Assembly: GCA_030844895.1 (NCBI GenBank)
Contig: CM061228.1
Span: forward strand, 135,451,068 to 135,515,067
Origin: Ambrosia x helenae
Lineage: Eukaryota; Streptophyta; Magnoliopsida; Asterales; Asteraceae
DNA: 64,000 nucleotides
Reading direction: 5' to 3'
Shown here: positions 21,375 to 34,533 of the stretch, piece by piece
How the letters are laid out: each line of letters begins with the position of its first letter
Position numbering within the stretch: position 1 is the first letter of the stretch
Notes under the pieces: model-generated
What the model was told of the DNA's origin: nothing
Databases searched by the model: none
What the model saw: only the letters and a program-made list of their open reading frames with translations
Made by a program: the position numbers and the translations under genes

Positions 21375-21577
21375 CAAGGGCGAGGGATAATGGGGGCCGA
21401 GGGGGTGCCCCCCTCCCCCATATTTTTTTTATCTGTGGTAAAAGTTTGCGATTTTTATAGGTAATTTCTATATTCTTTGAGTTCGGCCCTCACTAATAGG
21501 AAAAAATTTGGGTCTCGTAATTTCCAACCCCCATCACTATTTTTTTTTTCAAGCTTCTCCAGTAAGCTTCACCCTTA
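21375..21577. mobile_element. hAT-like MITE
   Basis: 203 bp with ends CAAGGGCGAGG and (inverted) TAAGGGTGAAGC. The 8-bp flanks GCTATAAG (21367-21374) and ACTATAAG (21578-21585) match at 7 of 8. The interior has GGGGGCCGAGGGGGTGCC, similar to the MITE at 45806. Confidence 0.7.
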
Positions 21578-21811
21578 ACTATAAGTAGATAACGTTTTTG
21601 AGAAAAGAAAAAATACCCTTGTTCATTTTCAATAAACGATAGAAAGAAAAGTCAGTTTGAAACTTTTTACATTCCACATGTTATGATTAGATTTGATACA
21701 ACTACATTTAATTGGATGCATACTTGTATGACTTGTATAATAATTTCAATATTGACGTAACCCTATGGAAAAACAAATAATTATGTGACATCTTTATACA
21801 ACTTTTAATTT

Positions 21812-22172
21812 TTTTTGAACGATCAACTAAAGTATTGCCGGTACTCTGTACGCGGCCCCCAATGGCCGAAAGGGGCCCCGGACGGCCTCTAGTCCGTACG
21901 GACAGAGCCCTTCGGCCTACCCGTCTCTTGTTCCAGGGAAAACCCAGCCCACAAACCCGCCCGAAGGCACGACGGTAGTGAACCGGTAAAACCTGGAGGG
22001 ATCAGGAGTCGAACCCATGACCACAAGAGTCAAGGGTCTCTCCATCACTTCCCAACCACCTACCCCACCACAAGGGTGGGGGTATCCATCACATGCCTCC
22101 CGTAGGAATCGAACTCGGCTCCCCCAAAGAAAGAACCGGCCCTTTTACCACTAGGCCACATGATCAGAATGA
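21812..22172 (-). mobile_element. tRNA-derived SINE (minus strand)
   Basis: On the minus strand a tRNA-like head, GTGGCCTAGTGGTAAAAGG (box A) and GAGTTCGATTCCT (box B), leads to a body containing CCGTCGTGCCTTCGGGCG and GGGTTTTCCC. It ends in an A-rich tail (T-run at 21811-21818). Target duplications were not resolved. Confidence 0.75.
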
Positions 22173-22845
22173 AATGTCCATACCTTCGAGAATTGGTTAA
22201 TACCTTCAAAGCCCCATATCACAAAAGTAATTTACAAATATTTTCTATATGTTATATTTGTGATTCGTTTACACTTGTATAAGTGTTGACCAAACTTTTT
22301 ATTTGACATTAAATCTAAAAATTTCATATGTTGTGTAATTTTAAGAGCAAACACACACATCTCCAAAATTCACATGATGCCTAATTTGTAAGACTTGAAC
22401 CCACATAATTATGGAGATATACACGTGTTGTGTGTGTATATAATAATACATATAATATAGGTTAATTAAGATTAAGATTATTGTAATGCGTATAATATGG
22501 TGTGTGAGTTAGGGAGAGGGTAATATATAATTCAAACACTCGCATTTATGTTCCTATTCCCTCGTGGGGTTGTCAACATTCTATGGGACCTAGATCCGAA
22601 TTGTAAGAATCTCAGAAACCAAAGAAGTACTACTCTTGAGACCTATTTGTTTTTATTTTCATCTTTCCCGTTTTACAAATTGAGATATCATATACAAATT
22701 GTGTAAAAATTAAGGATTAAAAGGTTTTACTGGCAATCATGTGATGCAAGTCATGTGAATCATGAGATAAATGTATTATCATATAAGGCAACTTATAAAT
22801 TACATTTATTATATTAATTAAATGGCCCAAAAAAAAAGTGATACA
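22173..22845. other. Intergenic, no feature seen
   Basis: AT-rich spacer without credible frames. Confidence 0.45.
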
Positions 22846-22849
22846 TTTT

Positions 22850-23137
22850 TTTTTAATGCCCAACTAACATTTCTGCCCGACTAGTACCCAGGGGAGCCCC
22901 CACACCATGGACAGGCCCTTGTGACCCCAGCGTCCCTGGAGCAGCTGGATAGCCAAGGCCCGCCCATGTAGTATCCGAAATCGGGGAAAACCCAACCCCC
23001 CACTCGCCCGAATGCACGACAGTAAAGAATTGGTAAAACCCGGGCCACCAGCAGCATTTTGCTGCCGGTAAGACTCGAACTCCCCACTTCCCATAAGGAA
23101 AGCAAGAAGGGTGCCACTCCACCATACACCATAAGGG
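22850..23137 (-). mobile_element. tRNA-derived SINE (minus strand)
   Basis: The minus-strand head has ATGGTGTATGGTGGAGTGG and box B GAGTTCGAGTCTT. The body has TACTGTCGTGCATTCGGGCG and GGGTTTTCCCCG, with a T-run at 22848-22857. The short flanks GTGATAC on both sides fit a target duplication. Three overlapping minus-strand frames here are artefacts of its GC-rich sequence. Confidence 0.78.
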
Positions 23138-23800
23138 GATTGACAAAAAATGTGATACTTGCTTAACGAAATCTTCAATGTCTCATCTCACTTCTCACAA
23201 TCTACTTCTGCAAATGTGTGACACTAACATGTGATGTTGATTTGATTCTTTATGTATTGTTTATTATGTTTACTATACTTATATTGTTCTAATATTAAAT
23301 TCCGTATTTGAATAATAAGTTTGGATTCTTTTAAGTAGTTTTAACGTTCGTTTGGACATGATTTGTGTAGCTAAGGTTTTTTTAGTTGTAAACGAAGAAG
23401 TTGATAAGAAACGGAATCACATTATGGGTATGTGTAGTCGTCCAGTGTAGAACAGGTACATGAACGACCTCCAACTATAAATTTTCTAAGTGTGATGTGT
23501 TATAGGCGACGGTTTTTTGTGTGTGCAACATAAAATCCCTTTAAAATGCATGTTATCTATCATGTTTTGTTTGTTCTGTTTATACATTAAAAACTTTCAG
23601 GTATAGATTGCCATATTGTGGTAAGTAATTGAGTACTTAAGTTGTTAGATTGAATACTTAACAATGATGATTGTAAACATATTTTTAAGCAGTTGTTGAT
23701 TTAAACTTCGATCACACTCTAATTAATATTTTCATAATCACTGCTTCAAAGATATCGACTTTGATGTGTGATATGTTGTTATTATTGTTTAGTTCTCATA

Positions 23801-23860
23801 TATTGGAACATATATAAATGATTTGATCGATATTGGAACATATATAAATGATTTGATAGT
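23801..23860. repeat. 30-bp tandem duplication
   Basis: TATTGGAACATATATAAATG plus ATTTGAT and three further bases occurs twice head to tail, differing only in the last three bases. Confidence 0.9.
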
Positions 23861-24328
23861 TAACGAACAAGTCACACCGGCCTATGGAGTGAACAGGTAC
23901 TGGCTACAAGTTTGTTGTGACCTTATGCTATCGCTCGTCTGATACTGCAGCTTTTGTTTATGTTCAATATATAATAACTTAAACTCATTTTGGTTGGTTA
24001 ATCGGGTCATTTTATTGATGGTCAACAAGTATGATGTATGATGACCATACACGTGCTACAGATATGTTTTACCGGTGCATTTTAAAAACTACATGGGAAT
24101 TATATATTCTTTTGTCATTTCTTTGTGCAATTTTGCATAGTCTACTTGTGTGATTCATAATCATGCATTGTTTAGATGTGTGATATATCCCATATTAGCA
24201 CGATTGTAATCAGTTACTTTCTTCTTATATCGAATATGAGTGCTTGTGTAGTGGGGCTTCATGAGGGGCGTTTTGGGCGTCCGGCACACCGCTGACCGCC
24301 CTCGCCGGCGAGATGGGGGCGCTATGGG

Positions 24329-25305
24329 TATTAGATTATATGATTTAGGGTTTTAGTACAGAGTCCACGGGCCCGGTTTATCTCTATATATTGTAACCCT
24401 ATTGAATAGAATACGATCAACCAATTCAGTGTTTTACCATCTTACATGGTATCATAGCCACCCTAAGCTCTATACCACCTCCGTTGTGCACTCACACATA
24501 CAACCCAACAATCACCAGCCCACTATTCTTATTTCCCAGCCCACTACCTACAACAGCAGCCATAGCCGCCACCTTTTACAAAAAACCCTAGACAGGGCGG
24601 CGTGCCGCCACTGCCGCCGCCCTGTCCGGCCGCCGTTCGTCTTCGTTTTGTGTTTTCAGTTTCATGTTTCTTATTTCCTGTCCATTCCGGTTGTTATTTT
24701 AGTTTGTTAACTGTGTTATTTTTTATTGATCATGTTCAAATAAAGATCCGGTCTCGGTTCGTTAATCATATTCTTTTCTTTACGCCACAAACCACCAATA
24801 ACTTTTGATCGAAGATCCAGAATATTGCAATCTTTGCTCGGTGTTTAATTGCAATCTAGGTATGCGTGTTTGAATTGCCGAAAAACATGGAACTTCCACT
24901 TTATTAAGAGTCGGATCTAGCTGATCATGTTTATCATTATGGGAACTAAAGAAACAAAACCAAACAGGGGGAAGTCGTGGACCGAACTAAAGTCAAGTAT
25001 TGAAGAGTACGGATAACATTTTGACAAAGTCAAGAAGATTGCAGAATTTTAGACTAACAATTCAAGAACCGAGATTGAAACAAGTCTTTTTTATTTTTTT
25101 ATTGTTATGTCCTTTATGTTTTTTTTTTCGTTCTTATTGTTTTCCAGTCTGAGTGTCCGATGCTCTACCGCTCTGACTGCGGGGGAGTATTAGATTATAT
25201 GATTTAGGGTTTTAGTACAGAGTCCACGGGCCCGGTTTATCTCTATATATTGTAACCCTATTGAATGGAATACGATCAACCAATTCAATGTTTAACCATC
25301 TTACA
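24329..25305 (+). mobile_element. TRIM-like short LTR retroelement
   Basis: Two 118-bp LTRs, 24329-24446 and 25188-25305, differ at about four positions. A 5-bp target duplication ATGGG (24324-24328 and 25306-25310) flanks it. Directly after the left LTR is TGGTATCATAGCC, one base off the iMet primer-binding consensus, and GCGGGGGAG precedes the right LTR as a polypurine tract. The LTR begins TA instead of TG. The 741-bp interior has no gag-pol, so it needs a partner for transposition. Confidence 0.85.
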
Positions 25306-25532
25306 ATGGGGGTGATAGCCAAGGAGATAACGGGCGTTTTGAGGTTTGACTTGAACGTTGGGTTGGATTTGACCAACCGTTGGTAAACGGTCACCTTTAA
25401 AAAAAAAAAAAACTCACCACTATATATATTACACTATATAATTCAACCAAATACATATTCAATTCAACACACAAACAAATATACACACACATACAATTCA
25501 ACCAGAAACAAAAATACACACAAATCACCACA

Positions 25533-26896
25533 ATGTCGTTTCCTCCCTCCGAAGACTCGTTTACCGATCTTTATCAAAGGTTTTTTCACGACGATGGCGT
25601 GGAAGAGGAAGAAGCCGTTACGAGTGTGGTTATGCTAGCGTCGAACGCCATCCATCATATAAATAATCCCCCCCCCCCCGGCCGAAATTGTCTACGGAAT
25701 ATATACAGCCAGACCGTGTATCCGCCAATGAGCGTTTAATGAATGATTATTCAATGCTAATCCGGTTTACAACCCTGATATGTTTAGACGAAGATTTCGG
25801 ATGAGTAAAAGGTTATTTTTGCGCATTACCGAAGATTTAGAGTCAACATATGACTACATTAAGCAAAAACCCGACGCTAGAGGGTGTTTAGGATTCACCC
25901 CAATTTAAAAGGTCATTTCCGCATTACGTGTACTCGCCTACGGGAACACATACGATATCAATGACGAGTATTTGAAGATGGCGGAGAAAAGCACACGTAA
26001 TACCTTGGAGTATTTCTGCTACGGTATATATTTATAAATTTATAATTAGTAGTTACATTTTTATATATATTTTATTTCTGATACAGTATATTTATAAATT
26101 TACATATATTTATAATTAGTAGTTACATTATATATATATATATATATTATCTTTTTAGGTATATGCCAATTATATGGATAAAGATACTTTAGAAACAAGA
26201 CATGGAATGACCTTCAACAACTATACGAAGCGCATTTACACAAACATGGCATACCCGGCATGATTGGTAGTATAGATTGTCGTCAATGGCGGTGGTATAG
26301 TTGTCCAACCGCATGGCGAGGTCAATATACACACGGTAATCAAAAGGGACCAACGTTGGTTTTACAAGCGGTTGCCTCACAAGACTTGTGGCTTTGGCCG
26401 GCCTTCTTTGGTCTCGCCGCGTGTATGAACGACATAAATACTTTTCAGTTTTCGTCATTGCTAGAGTCTTACATTGACGGAACAATACCGAAAGTTGGGT
26501 TTTATGCAAATAATAATTACTACGAGCATAGATACTACTTGGCGGATGGTATATATCCGGAGTATTCAATGCTCGTCAAAATGTTTACTCAAACACACGA
26601 TCAAAAAAGAAAATATTTTAAGACACTTCATGAGTCCGCAAGAAAGGACATCGAGAGGTGTCTTGGCGTTCTTCAACAACGATGACATTTTAGTTAGAAA
26701 TCCTTGTCGTGTGTGGGAAAAAGAAAGAATTAGAATGGTGATGTATGATTGTATCATAATGCATAATATAATACTTGAAGACGAAGGAAATTCAATATGC
26801 CAAAACTATTTTCCGGTAGATGTTGTTAATGACGCAAGCGACAATGGAGCAGAGAATGCAAAACAGTACCATGTTGCGTTCCAATTATATACATAA
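25533..26896 (+). pseudogene. PIF/Harbinger DDE transposase (Plant_tran/ALP1-like), disrupted
   Basis: An N-terminal frame starts MSFPPSEDSFTDLYQRFFHD, with a C-run-associated slip near 25670. A later stretch reads FRMSKRLFLRITEDLESTYD and IKQKPDARGCLGFTP with a stop. The longest intact part (26260-26685) carries GMIGSIDCRQWRWYSCPTAW (first catalytic Asp in GSIDC), GLAACMNDINTF, LLESYIDG and YYLADGIYPEYSMLVK (second Asp), diagnostic of PIF-type DDE_Tnp_4/Plant_tran. The C-terminal part continues in another frame with an acidic Asp/Glu tail near 26960-27026. Several stops and shifts show it is inactive. Confidence 0.85.
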
Positions 26897-27377
26897 CGCG
26901 TTGAAGGCGGATTTGGTCAAGGAAGCATGGTCGATTCGCCCGATTCAAAACAACAACGACGAAGAAGAAGAAGGAGAAGGAGAAGGAGAAGAAGAAGGAG
27001 AAAATGAAAAAGATGACGACGACGAGTAGTAATTTATATTTTTAGTATTTGTAATTTTTATTTTAGTATTTCTATTTTTTTAGTATTTGTAATTTTTTTA
27101 TTTATTTAATGAAATATTATTTGGTATTTAATATTATTATTTAAATACAAAAAAAATAATTAAGCAATGATTACCAAATCATTTATAAAGCCCCATGGAG
27201 CCCCTTTCCCACTACACCCATCTTTTCCCATAAAGCCCCATAGAGCCCCTTCTATTATTTTATAATATTTTATTCTCCATAAAGCCACATGGAGCCCCCC
27301 ACTACACATGCCCTGACTAATTGAAACATGACAGGAATCTAAATAGGATCTTCTTCTCGGTCTCATAAAGTCTCCCA

Positions 27378-27560
27378 CATCTTGGTGCTAGGATAAGACT
27401 TAGGGACTATAAGGTTCTGGATTCGAATCTTACAAGGGGGTTCTCATAATTATGAGTTTCTTCGTGAATTGGTGACTTGGTAGTGGAATATGATCGCGTG
27501 GTAACACTGGTGGCACGATAATACTCCATGGTGGCACGAGGTAACCCTAAACCCGATTAA
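27378..27560 (+). mobile_element. Possible degenerate SINE
   Basis: TTGGTGCTAGGATAAGACTT resembles a box A, and GGTTCTGGATTCGAATCTTA holds a box-B-like GATTCGAATC. No tail or target duplication was found. Confidence 0.35.
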
Positions 27561-28612
27561 AGGCACAAATACTAAACATGGCTACTCTGGTTTCTTTCAA
27601 TTGGAGGTACGATCAAGTTTATGAGTCGCATGTGTTTTGGGAGGGAAGGGATACCAGAGGGAATAGATGAAGGAGGGAAAAGATGGATGGTTGATATGGA
27701 GGTGAACAGTGTAGGAGTAAATATTGAGGTGCATTGTTCCTCTCTACTACATATATTCTAAATAAAGAACAAAATAAAGAGGCTGATGTAGATGGTAAAG
27801 AAGAGAGAAAACATGCAATTCTTTATATTTAATAGTCAGAGTGAAATATGAAGAGTCTGATGAGAATATTGCACAATAATGTGTAGAATGTATATTCATA
27901 TGTGAAATGTTACAATAAACTTTCATATATATTTTTTATTAATTTGTTATGTATGCCAATACACCTTACTTACGAAACAAAAAATTATGTAACTAGTAAG
28001 TAAGTTTCACCTAGCGACGTTGTCGAGAAAATGTATACTATAAAGCAAAATAAACATATTTACATCACCACTAAATTTAATTACATATATGACGCCCCCG
28101 TGTAAACAAAAGACAAACCTCAAAAATAAAGTCGAGATATGCCTCAAAGAATACTAACAAATAATCGAATACCATTACCGATGTTCTTTGATTGGAATTG
28201 GCTCGTATGGATATGGTACACAACATAGTTTATCTTACAAAAAAATGTATTATTTTGAACACAATTCCATTTTCAATGAACATTATACCAAAATGTTTAG
28301 AAGAAAAAAATAAAAATAAACACATGCTACGGATATATCATTTTTTTTAAGTTAACGAGTGCAACATATTAAAGAAAATTAATGGTTAAACATGTATATT
28401 GGTTAAACGTGTATATTAGTTATACTATCAATGTGTCCTATATAGGTTAAATCGAAACTTTGCAAAAAGTAAAAATAGACATTTTAAAAAAATAGGAATC
28501 ACATTAATTATAACATGTTGATTAAAGTGATGTACTTTTTAACGGCTAGTGTTATCCTCATTATATTTAACACTAAATATATTCTTGTCTAAATCAAAGT
28601 GATATATATGAC
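27561..28612. other. Intergenic, no feature seen
   Basis: AT-rich spacer with no credible open frame. Confidence 0.45.
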
Positions 28613-28614
28613 TA

Positions 28615-28646
28615 CTAGCTTATATCTGGGAGCGTCCCGGGTTGAG
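28615..28646 (-). mobile_element. Possible Helitron 3' terminus
   Basis: On the minus strand the hairpin GGGACGCTCCC is followed by AGATATAAG and CTAG before T, the layout of a Helitron 3' end. A related GGAGAGCGTCCTGGGTTGA is found at about 28715. The 5' end was not located. Confidence 0.4.
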
Positions 28647-29313
28647 AAATCTAAGTAAAGTGAATAAAATTAGAAGTATCTAAATTATAAGAATGACATC
28701 TATATAGCAATTGCCTGTTGGAGAGCGTCCTGGGTTGAAAGACATAATAAAATATCTAATATGACAATATAATTAATGACTTGCCAATATATGATTAATG
28801 ATTATTATTATTATTATTATTTTAAACAAATCTCTGCCATAAGTTATCATATTTTAATATAAAAAAGGGTAATTGGGTCGGGTATCACCTAATCCCAGGC
28901 CCGACCCAAACCCACAATTTTTTTTAACTAATTCCAAACCTGACACAATACCTGTCGGGTTACAAAAAATAGTCGTTTTTTTCTCCGTTTTTTATATAGC
29001 ACTGTGGTACTCGTTGGAAAGATAATAAAACGTTCGTTAATTTGGTGTAATTTTTTTCTTTAAAAAATCTCGTATATAAAAGATATTAACGTTTAAAAGT
29101 TATGAGATGAAACATGAGAGAGAAAATAATTTAGTTTTAATATTTACATTTAGTAGATTAGGTATTTAATAGATTATGTTAAATCATATTTATTTCTTTT
29201 TTTTAATTGGTCTAGAGTTGTCACATCACATTCTATATGACATATCTCAAAAGAGAGATTGCATAATATTATGACATGATTAAAAATGTTTTGGTTTATT
29301 ATATATATATATA

Positions 29314-29911
29314 CTAGTGGGAATGCCCGCGCGTTGCGACGGGAGCATTTGTTTTGTCGCTTTGTTGTTGTTGTTGCCATTTGTGGTGTGGGTATGGCGT
29401 TCCTAGGTGATTCGTTGTAGTGACATGAACCAAGTAGGAAGCAACAACTTCAATTCTCATAAACATCGTAGCCAACAAACCGGAAACAAACGAATAATAA
29501 CAAATCCTTGTACTTGATAAAGCAAGAGTTTAAAGATAAATTAACAAAGTAAATGGTATGCTCCAAGTACAATAAATAGGGCCATGGGTAAAATTAGACA
29601 ACTGATATGCATTTGTAGCCCATTTTCTATTTTTCTAGAACTCTCAACCATGGGAAAATTTCCATGTTTAACTGTTTAAGTCAAACAATGCTTAAATACT
29701 TGTTTTAATTCGTAAGCACTAATGCTCCATAAGGCCAAGAAAAGGTTAATAAACCAGGTGGCAAAATAACGAGTAAGATGCTTTGGTAATGGGTCAAACT
29801 GGGGTGACCTGACTTGCAACAGCTTTTGGTATGGTTTATAAAACTTATAGTAAAAGATATTATATACGATGATGAATATGCCCTCTCAACAAAATGTAAG
29901 TTCCACACTTT

Positions 29912-29955
<44 letters not shown>

Positions 29956-32447
29956 GATTTAGGTCGTAAACAGTTGAATACAGAAAATTATATGTCACAT
30001 GTTTGACCCGTTCCATTTTTAACAAGCCTATAAAATTTTAGCCATTTGATCCTCTTAAAAAATACATCAGTTAAACTATGCAATACTGCCGCTGTTAGAT
30101 CATCCACATTGTTAAAAATGAATTATCATTGTGCTTCTTAAAAAGTTATAACACAAATAAATAATTAAGAATTAAGAAAACACCTTAATGACCAGTGTAA
30201 TCTATCTACAACTATAGTAGCCGTTTAAAATAAAATACAGCCATTGATTAGTAAGCCTTTTACCAGCATGGTTACAAATGAACTAAAATAAGGTCAGCTA
30301 TTTGAAAAAACCATAGTGCTTACTGCACCACAACCTTTGCTACAAAAGAAATGTTTATATAACAATTGGGTAGATAACAGTACATGAAAGTTAGCAATAT
30401 TATAAGCTACCAAAACATGTAGTTAGACCCAACTACATCTGAGTTCCAAGCCACAATCAAACTACTCAAGTGACCACCTGCTACTATTAAACATGAACGG
30501 GATATTAGCCAATGAACACCATAAAGTTCATACCAAGATAGCGGTGCTGTTATTTTCACAGTTATAGTTCACTGTTTGGATGCTTAGGTCTAAATTTGTT
30601 GTGTATCATTCTTTGTTTCCCATGTTTATGCATAAGTGGCTGCTGTTTGGAGGCTCGGATTCCTTGAAATCTTTGTCAACAAGCATAGTACTTTTCTCTT
30701 AGGTTTAGAATTTCATATTTTCTTTAATCAACAGTATTATGTATTGGTACAGTAATTATTTCCATAAATTCATTCGATTTAATTTACGTTAAGATCATTC
30801 ACATTAGAGTCTTTAAATCATACTTTCTCTATAAATATAAAGGGAAAATATGAGATCACAGTATTATGTTTGGCTACTTAACATAGCAAACGTCATGGGG
30901 TCCGGACCCAATTTGATTGGGTTCCCAACCCACCATTACCACCCATATGCCATCTCTACAATTTATTAAAATCCTTACCTAAAGGCGTAATCAAATGTGC
31001 GAGATGCAGCCTAGGCGCCTCAAACACACGCACGACGAGCTGTGTGATCAGGCGCAGCGAGTGCCTCCATCCATCTAGGCCAAATATCAAATTAACCTGA
31101 AAAAAAATCAGTCTAAAAAGGCCAAATCCTAATCGAAACCGACAAAAAAAGGCCTGAACCAGCCGTATTGTTCCTTTAAGTGAATTCACTCCTCTTTATA
31201 GCTATGTCTACATATGTACAAAATATTTTCTTCAAAGGTGGTCTCTCCTAAGGTGTCAAGAGGATTTATAACCTGATCACCATGATATAACCTGGATGAT
31301 AAAGAGTTGAATTTCAATTCGTTATGAAAAGTATGCTATAAATTACAAAATTCATATGACAACTTGAAGTTGCAGGTACATTACAAACACACCCCATAAC
31401 AACGAATAAATAACTTGTATCAAAGAAGTTAGCATAATAACATATTTGTCAAAAAACAAAATATGTGAAACATAATATGAATCCTTTACTTTATTTCATT
31501 CATTTTAATATATGGTAAAAATTCACTTTTTTATGATTTATGGGAAAATGAGTATTACACCAACAAAATGGATCAATTGCATAAAAAAACTGAAAACTAT
31601 ATTTGCAACCATTTGAACAATAAAGAAGCCCTAATCGAAGAAATTTGCCTGAAATTGTCACTTATCAGAAACCTAAATATTTCAAATTGAAAGAAATGGA
31701 AGTAACAAAAAATATACGAACACTGACCTAAAAAATCCTATCGGCGATCGCTCATGCCCGATCCATGACCTGAAAATAAAAACATGAAATCCCGTAGGGC
31801 ATCAAATCTGAGATAAAAAGTGAGATTAAGAAGTACCTGCTCAAAAGACATCTTCTTTTTAGGAATTTCCTGCATCACCATTACAATTAATAAGCAAAGA
31901 CGGCATAATATAAACAAACATCAAGAACTGGCAGCAGGAACTTTAAGGCATTCAACACCTGCAATAAATCCGTCTCTGATTCCATATTTGTGGTTTGGAT
32001 TTTAGGTGAACAATCGTTGGAAGTCAGGAATAATGGAATGTAAGCGATGAAAGTCTGGAATTAAATTGTTGTGATTGAGGATACATAACGTATGTTTGGT
32101 CATGAAGAGACAGTGTATTGAAAGAGCTCATTTAATAGGATTCATATGAGTTAACCCATTGTATACAGAAGAGTAGATGGTAGGTAAGTGTAACTGATGG
32201 AATCACATATTGAAGACGGCAATTTCAATAAGGAAAAGATGAATGGGAGAATGAGTTGAGTAATATTGGTGTATCAATGACTTGTAAAGCTATCATCAAA
32301 ACTTGTACAAAAGGGTATAAAGGGAAGAAAGGGTGTCAAAATTTGATGATTACACTTGAGGCTTTTGGAATGTCATCTTAAAATGAATGTTAAATTACCA
32401 TCTTACCCATCCTTCCTCCTTAATAAGGTAATCTAGATATATATAGA
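29314..32447 (-). mobile_element. Helitron, non-autonomous, minus strand
   Basis: The 3' end (plus 29314-29343) reads on minus CCCGTCGCAACGCGCGGG, a hairpin, then CATTCCCACTAG, followed by T. The 5' end (plus 32447) reads on minus TCTATATATATCTAGATTAC, preceded by A. Insertion between A and T without duplication, TC...CTAG ends and a subterminal 3' hairpin are the Helitron hallmarks. About 3.1 kb, no RepHel protein. It includes a 34-base A-run at 29918-29953 and a possible captured spliced mini-gene at 31752-31985. Confidence 0.68.
31752..31985 (-). pseudogene. Possible captured gene fragment: three micro-exons
   Basis: Reading minus: an ATG at 31985 opens MESETDLLQ (exon 31985-31959), then GT; AG and EIPKKKMSFEQ (31869-31837), then GT; AG and VMDRA plus stop (31769-31752). 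All borders are GT-AG and phases agree, giving a 25-residue product. This could be the remnant of a gene carried by the Helitron, with the stop arising from truncation, or chance. I do not recognise the protein. Confidence 0.28.
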
Positions 32448-33877
32448 TAAATATAGATATCTTTACATACAATACAAACATGAATAATACGGACGTTATT
32501 CACTTGAGATACATAGATGATTTTTTTTAGTATTTAAAGTCTTGTTGAAAATTGATATAAACATATCACTATAGATCTGATTTTAACTTTTTTTTTTTCA
32601 CATTTATTTTAATCAAAACGATCGTGCATAACGATTTTGATATGTAAAAAAGAGAATATGATGTGACTTGAATACAATTTTGGTATAACCCAATATTGAT
32701 GTGACCCCATATTATGCATTTCTTATTATAATATAATTTAGTATCAACTTTTCCCTGTTTTGGTCGTAAGGCTCCTAAATGCATATATGAACGGGGGCTT
32801 TTCATTTTACTAATTTTTATCAATTCTGTACTTCTACATCATTTTACTTATTTCATTCACTGAAACATTTTTTTGAAGGCAACACTCCACTGATTATTTA
32901 CCCAAATATCAATTATTTTCACACATAATAATAATAATAATAATAATTTGAAACAACACGGAAGGGTGATAAAAAATTAAAAGGTAACCATGTTTTCTTT
33001 TCGTTGATAATTAATATTTTGTATCATTTTTCCTTTTTCTTGAACACTGATAACCACAATACCTTTTTCTTCAATTTGGACATAGTTGTGATCCCCCAAT
33101 TTGACCGTGTATGTTTTTTTGTTTATCCATGTCATTGAATTTTGATTCATCACTTGTCATGTGCTTTGAATTAGCAGTGTCAAGATACACAATTCTTTTG
33201 AAAGAGTTTGAGTACTCACATAGGTCATGAAGATATTTGTATTACAATGTGAGTGTGAGTTGGTTTGTCTCACATTGGTGGGAAGATGGAAAATGAATAA
33301 GTTTATAAGGTGAAACCAAATGGTTTTTGCTTCTCATTTTAAATTTTATGTAACAATTTTATTTTAATTATTGAAGTAAAGAAAAAAATTAATTTGTGTG
33401 TGAAAAGTTTGTGCCTCACGTTCGTTTATCAGCACGGTAACTAGAACCCGAATTTGGTTCACGGGACCCGTGACCAATTCCGATGACGCCCCGTCCACCT
33501 AATATAATAAATGACAAATAATAAATAAAGTAAGTTTTGTTATTGTTTTACAAGAATATAAATTATTGAACGAATACCGAAACTTATATTAGGGTTATTC
33601 TGCTCTGGGAGGGGCTGGACCTTAGGGGGGCCCAGGCATCGAACCTAAAGGGTGCGGAGCTTCGTTATGGGTGTGTACCATCGATCGTTAAAAAAAAACT
33701 AAAGTTGGTCAAAAATCTTTAATTTCGTAATCCAAAAACTATTAAATTAAATAAATATGTCTTATAATATAATTAAAAAAGTGTTTATTTCAATTAATTT
33801 AAAAAAACAAAAAACTTTCAATGTTTTTGGCTACTTGTGATTAATGACGATACAGGTAGTACCACATTCCAATCTTA
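32448..33877. other. Intergenic, no gene seen
   Basis: AT-rich DNA with an ATA microsatellite at about 32926-32946. A short GC-rich patch at 33600-33690 (GGGGGGCCCAGGCATCGAAC and an A-run) may be a SINE remnant. Confidence 0.45.
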
Positions 33878-34471
33878 GGGTGTGTGTAGTGGTGGATAGT
33901 TATGTTGGGGTTATAGGATTAAAATATTAAAAAGTAATAGAAAAGGTGTTATGTTGGGGTTATGGAAAAAGAGGGTGTAGTGGGAAGGAGGGTTATGTTG
34001 GGGTTATAAATGATTGGTAATGATTGGTTAATTATTGTTTTTTAATTAAATAAGAATATTAAATAGTTTAAATTATTTTTCATTAAATATATAAAACTTA
34101 TAAATACTAAAAAAAAATTACAAATATTATTGTTATTATTATTATTATTATAACAAAAGCTGAATTTAACAAAAACGACATCGTTTTACAAAAACGACAT
34201 GAAGCAACTCTAATTTAACAAAAACGACATCGTTTTACAACAATTCACACTAACAGCATGCTGATAACCACAAAACAGGTTAATAAGACACATATAATCT
34301 AATTTCCAACTTCAAAAAAAACCCATCTTCACCACCACAAAAAACCTGCAACAAAAAACTCCATCTTCTTCATCCTCCTCCTTCAACCCTCTTCTTCATC
34401 CTTGCCTCCTCATCCCTGCCTCCAACCCTCTTCTTCTTCTACAATCTTTTTCCCCCAATTCCCAAACCCTA

Positions 34472-34533
<62 letters not shown>

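Larger units (their letters stand above)
24240..27313 (+). mobile_element. PIF/Harbinger element with decayed transposase
   Basis: Terminal inverted repeats GTGCTTGTGTAGTGGGG (left) and, inverted, GGGCATGTGTAGTGGGG (right). The flanking trinucleotide is TGA on both sides (24237-24239 and 27314-27316); the usual PIF target is TTA or TAA, so this is a variant or chance. Inside are a TRIM-like insertion (24329-25305) and a broken DDE transposase (25533-26896). About 2.1 kb without the insertion. Its ends resemble the MITE at 33878-34661. Confidence 0.78.

Noticed and set aside
22853..23178. Three overlapping minus-strand frames of about 100 codons
   Set aside because: They cover a GC-rich SINE in three frames and show no protein family features.
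26940..27029. Asp/Glu-rich tail that could be a separate acidic protein
   Set aside because: It is the purine-rich end of the broken PIF transposase.
29705..30025. 106-codon minus-strand frame with a poly-Phe run
   Set aside because: Driven by the 34-base A-run inside the Helitron.
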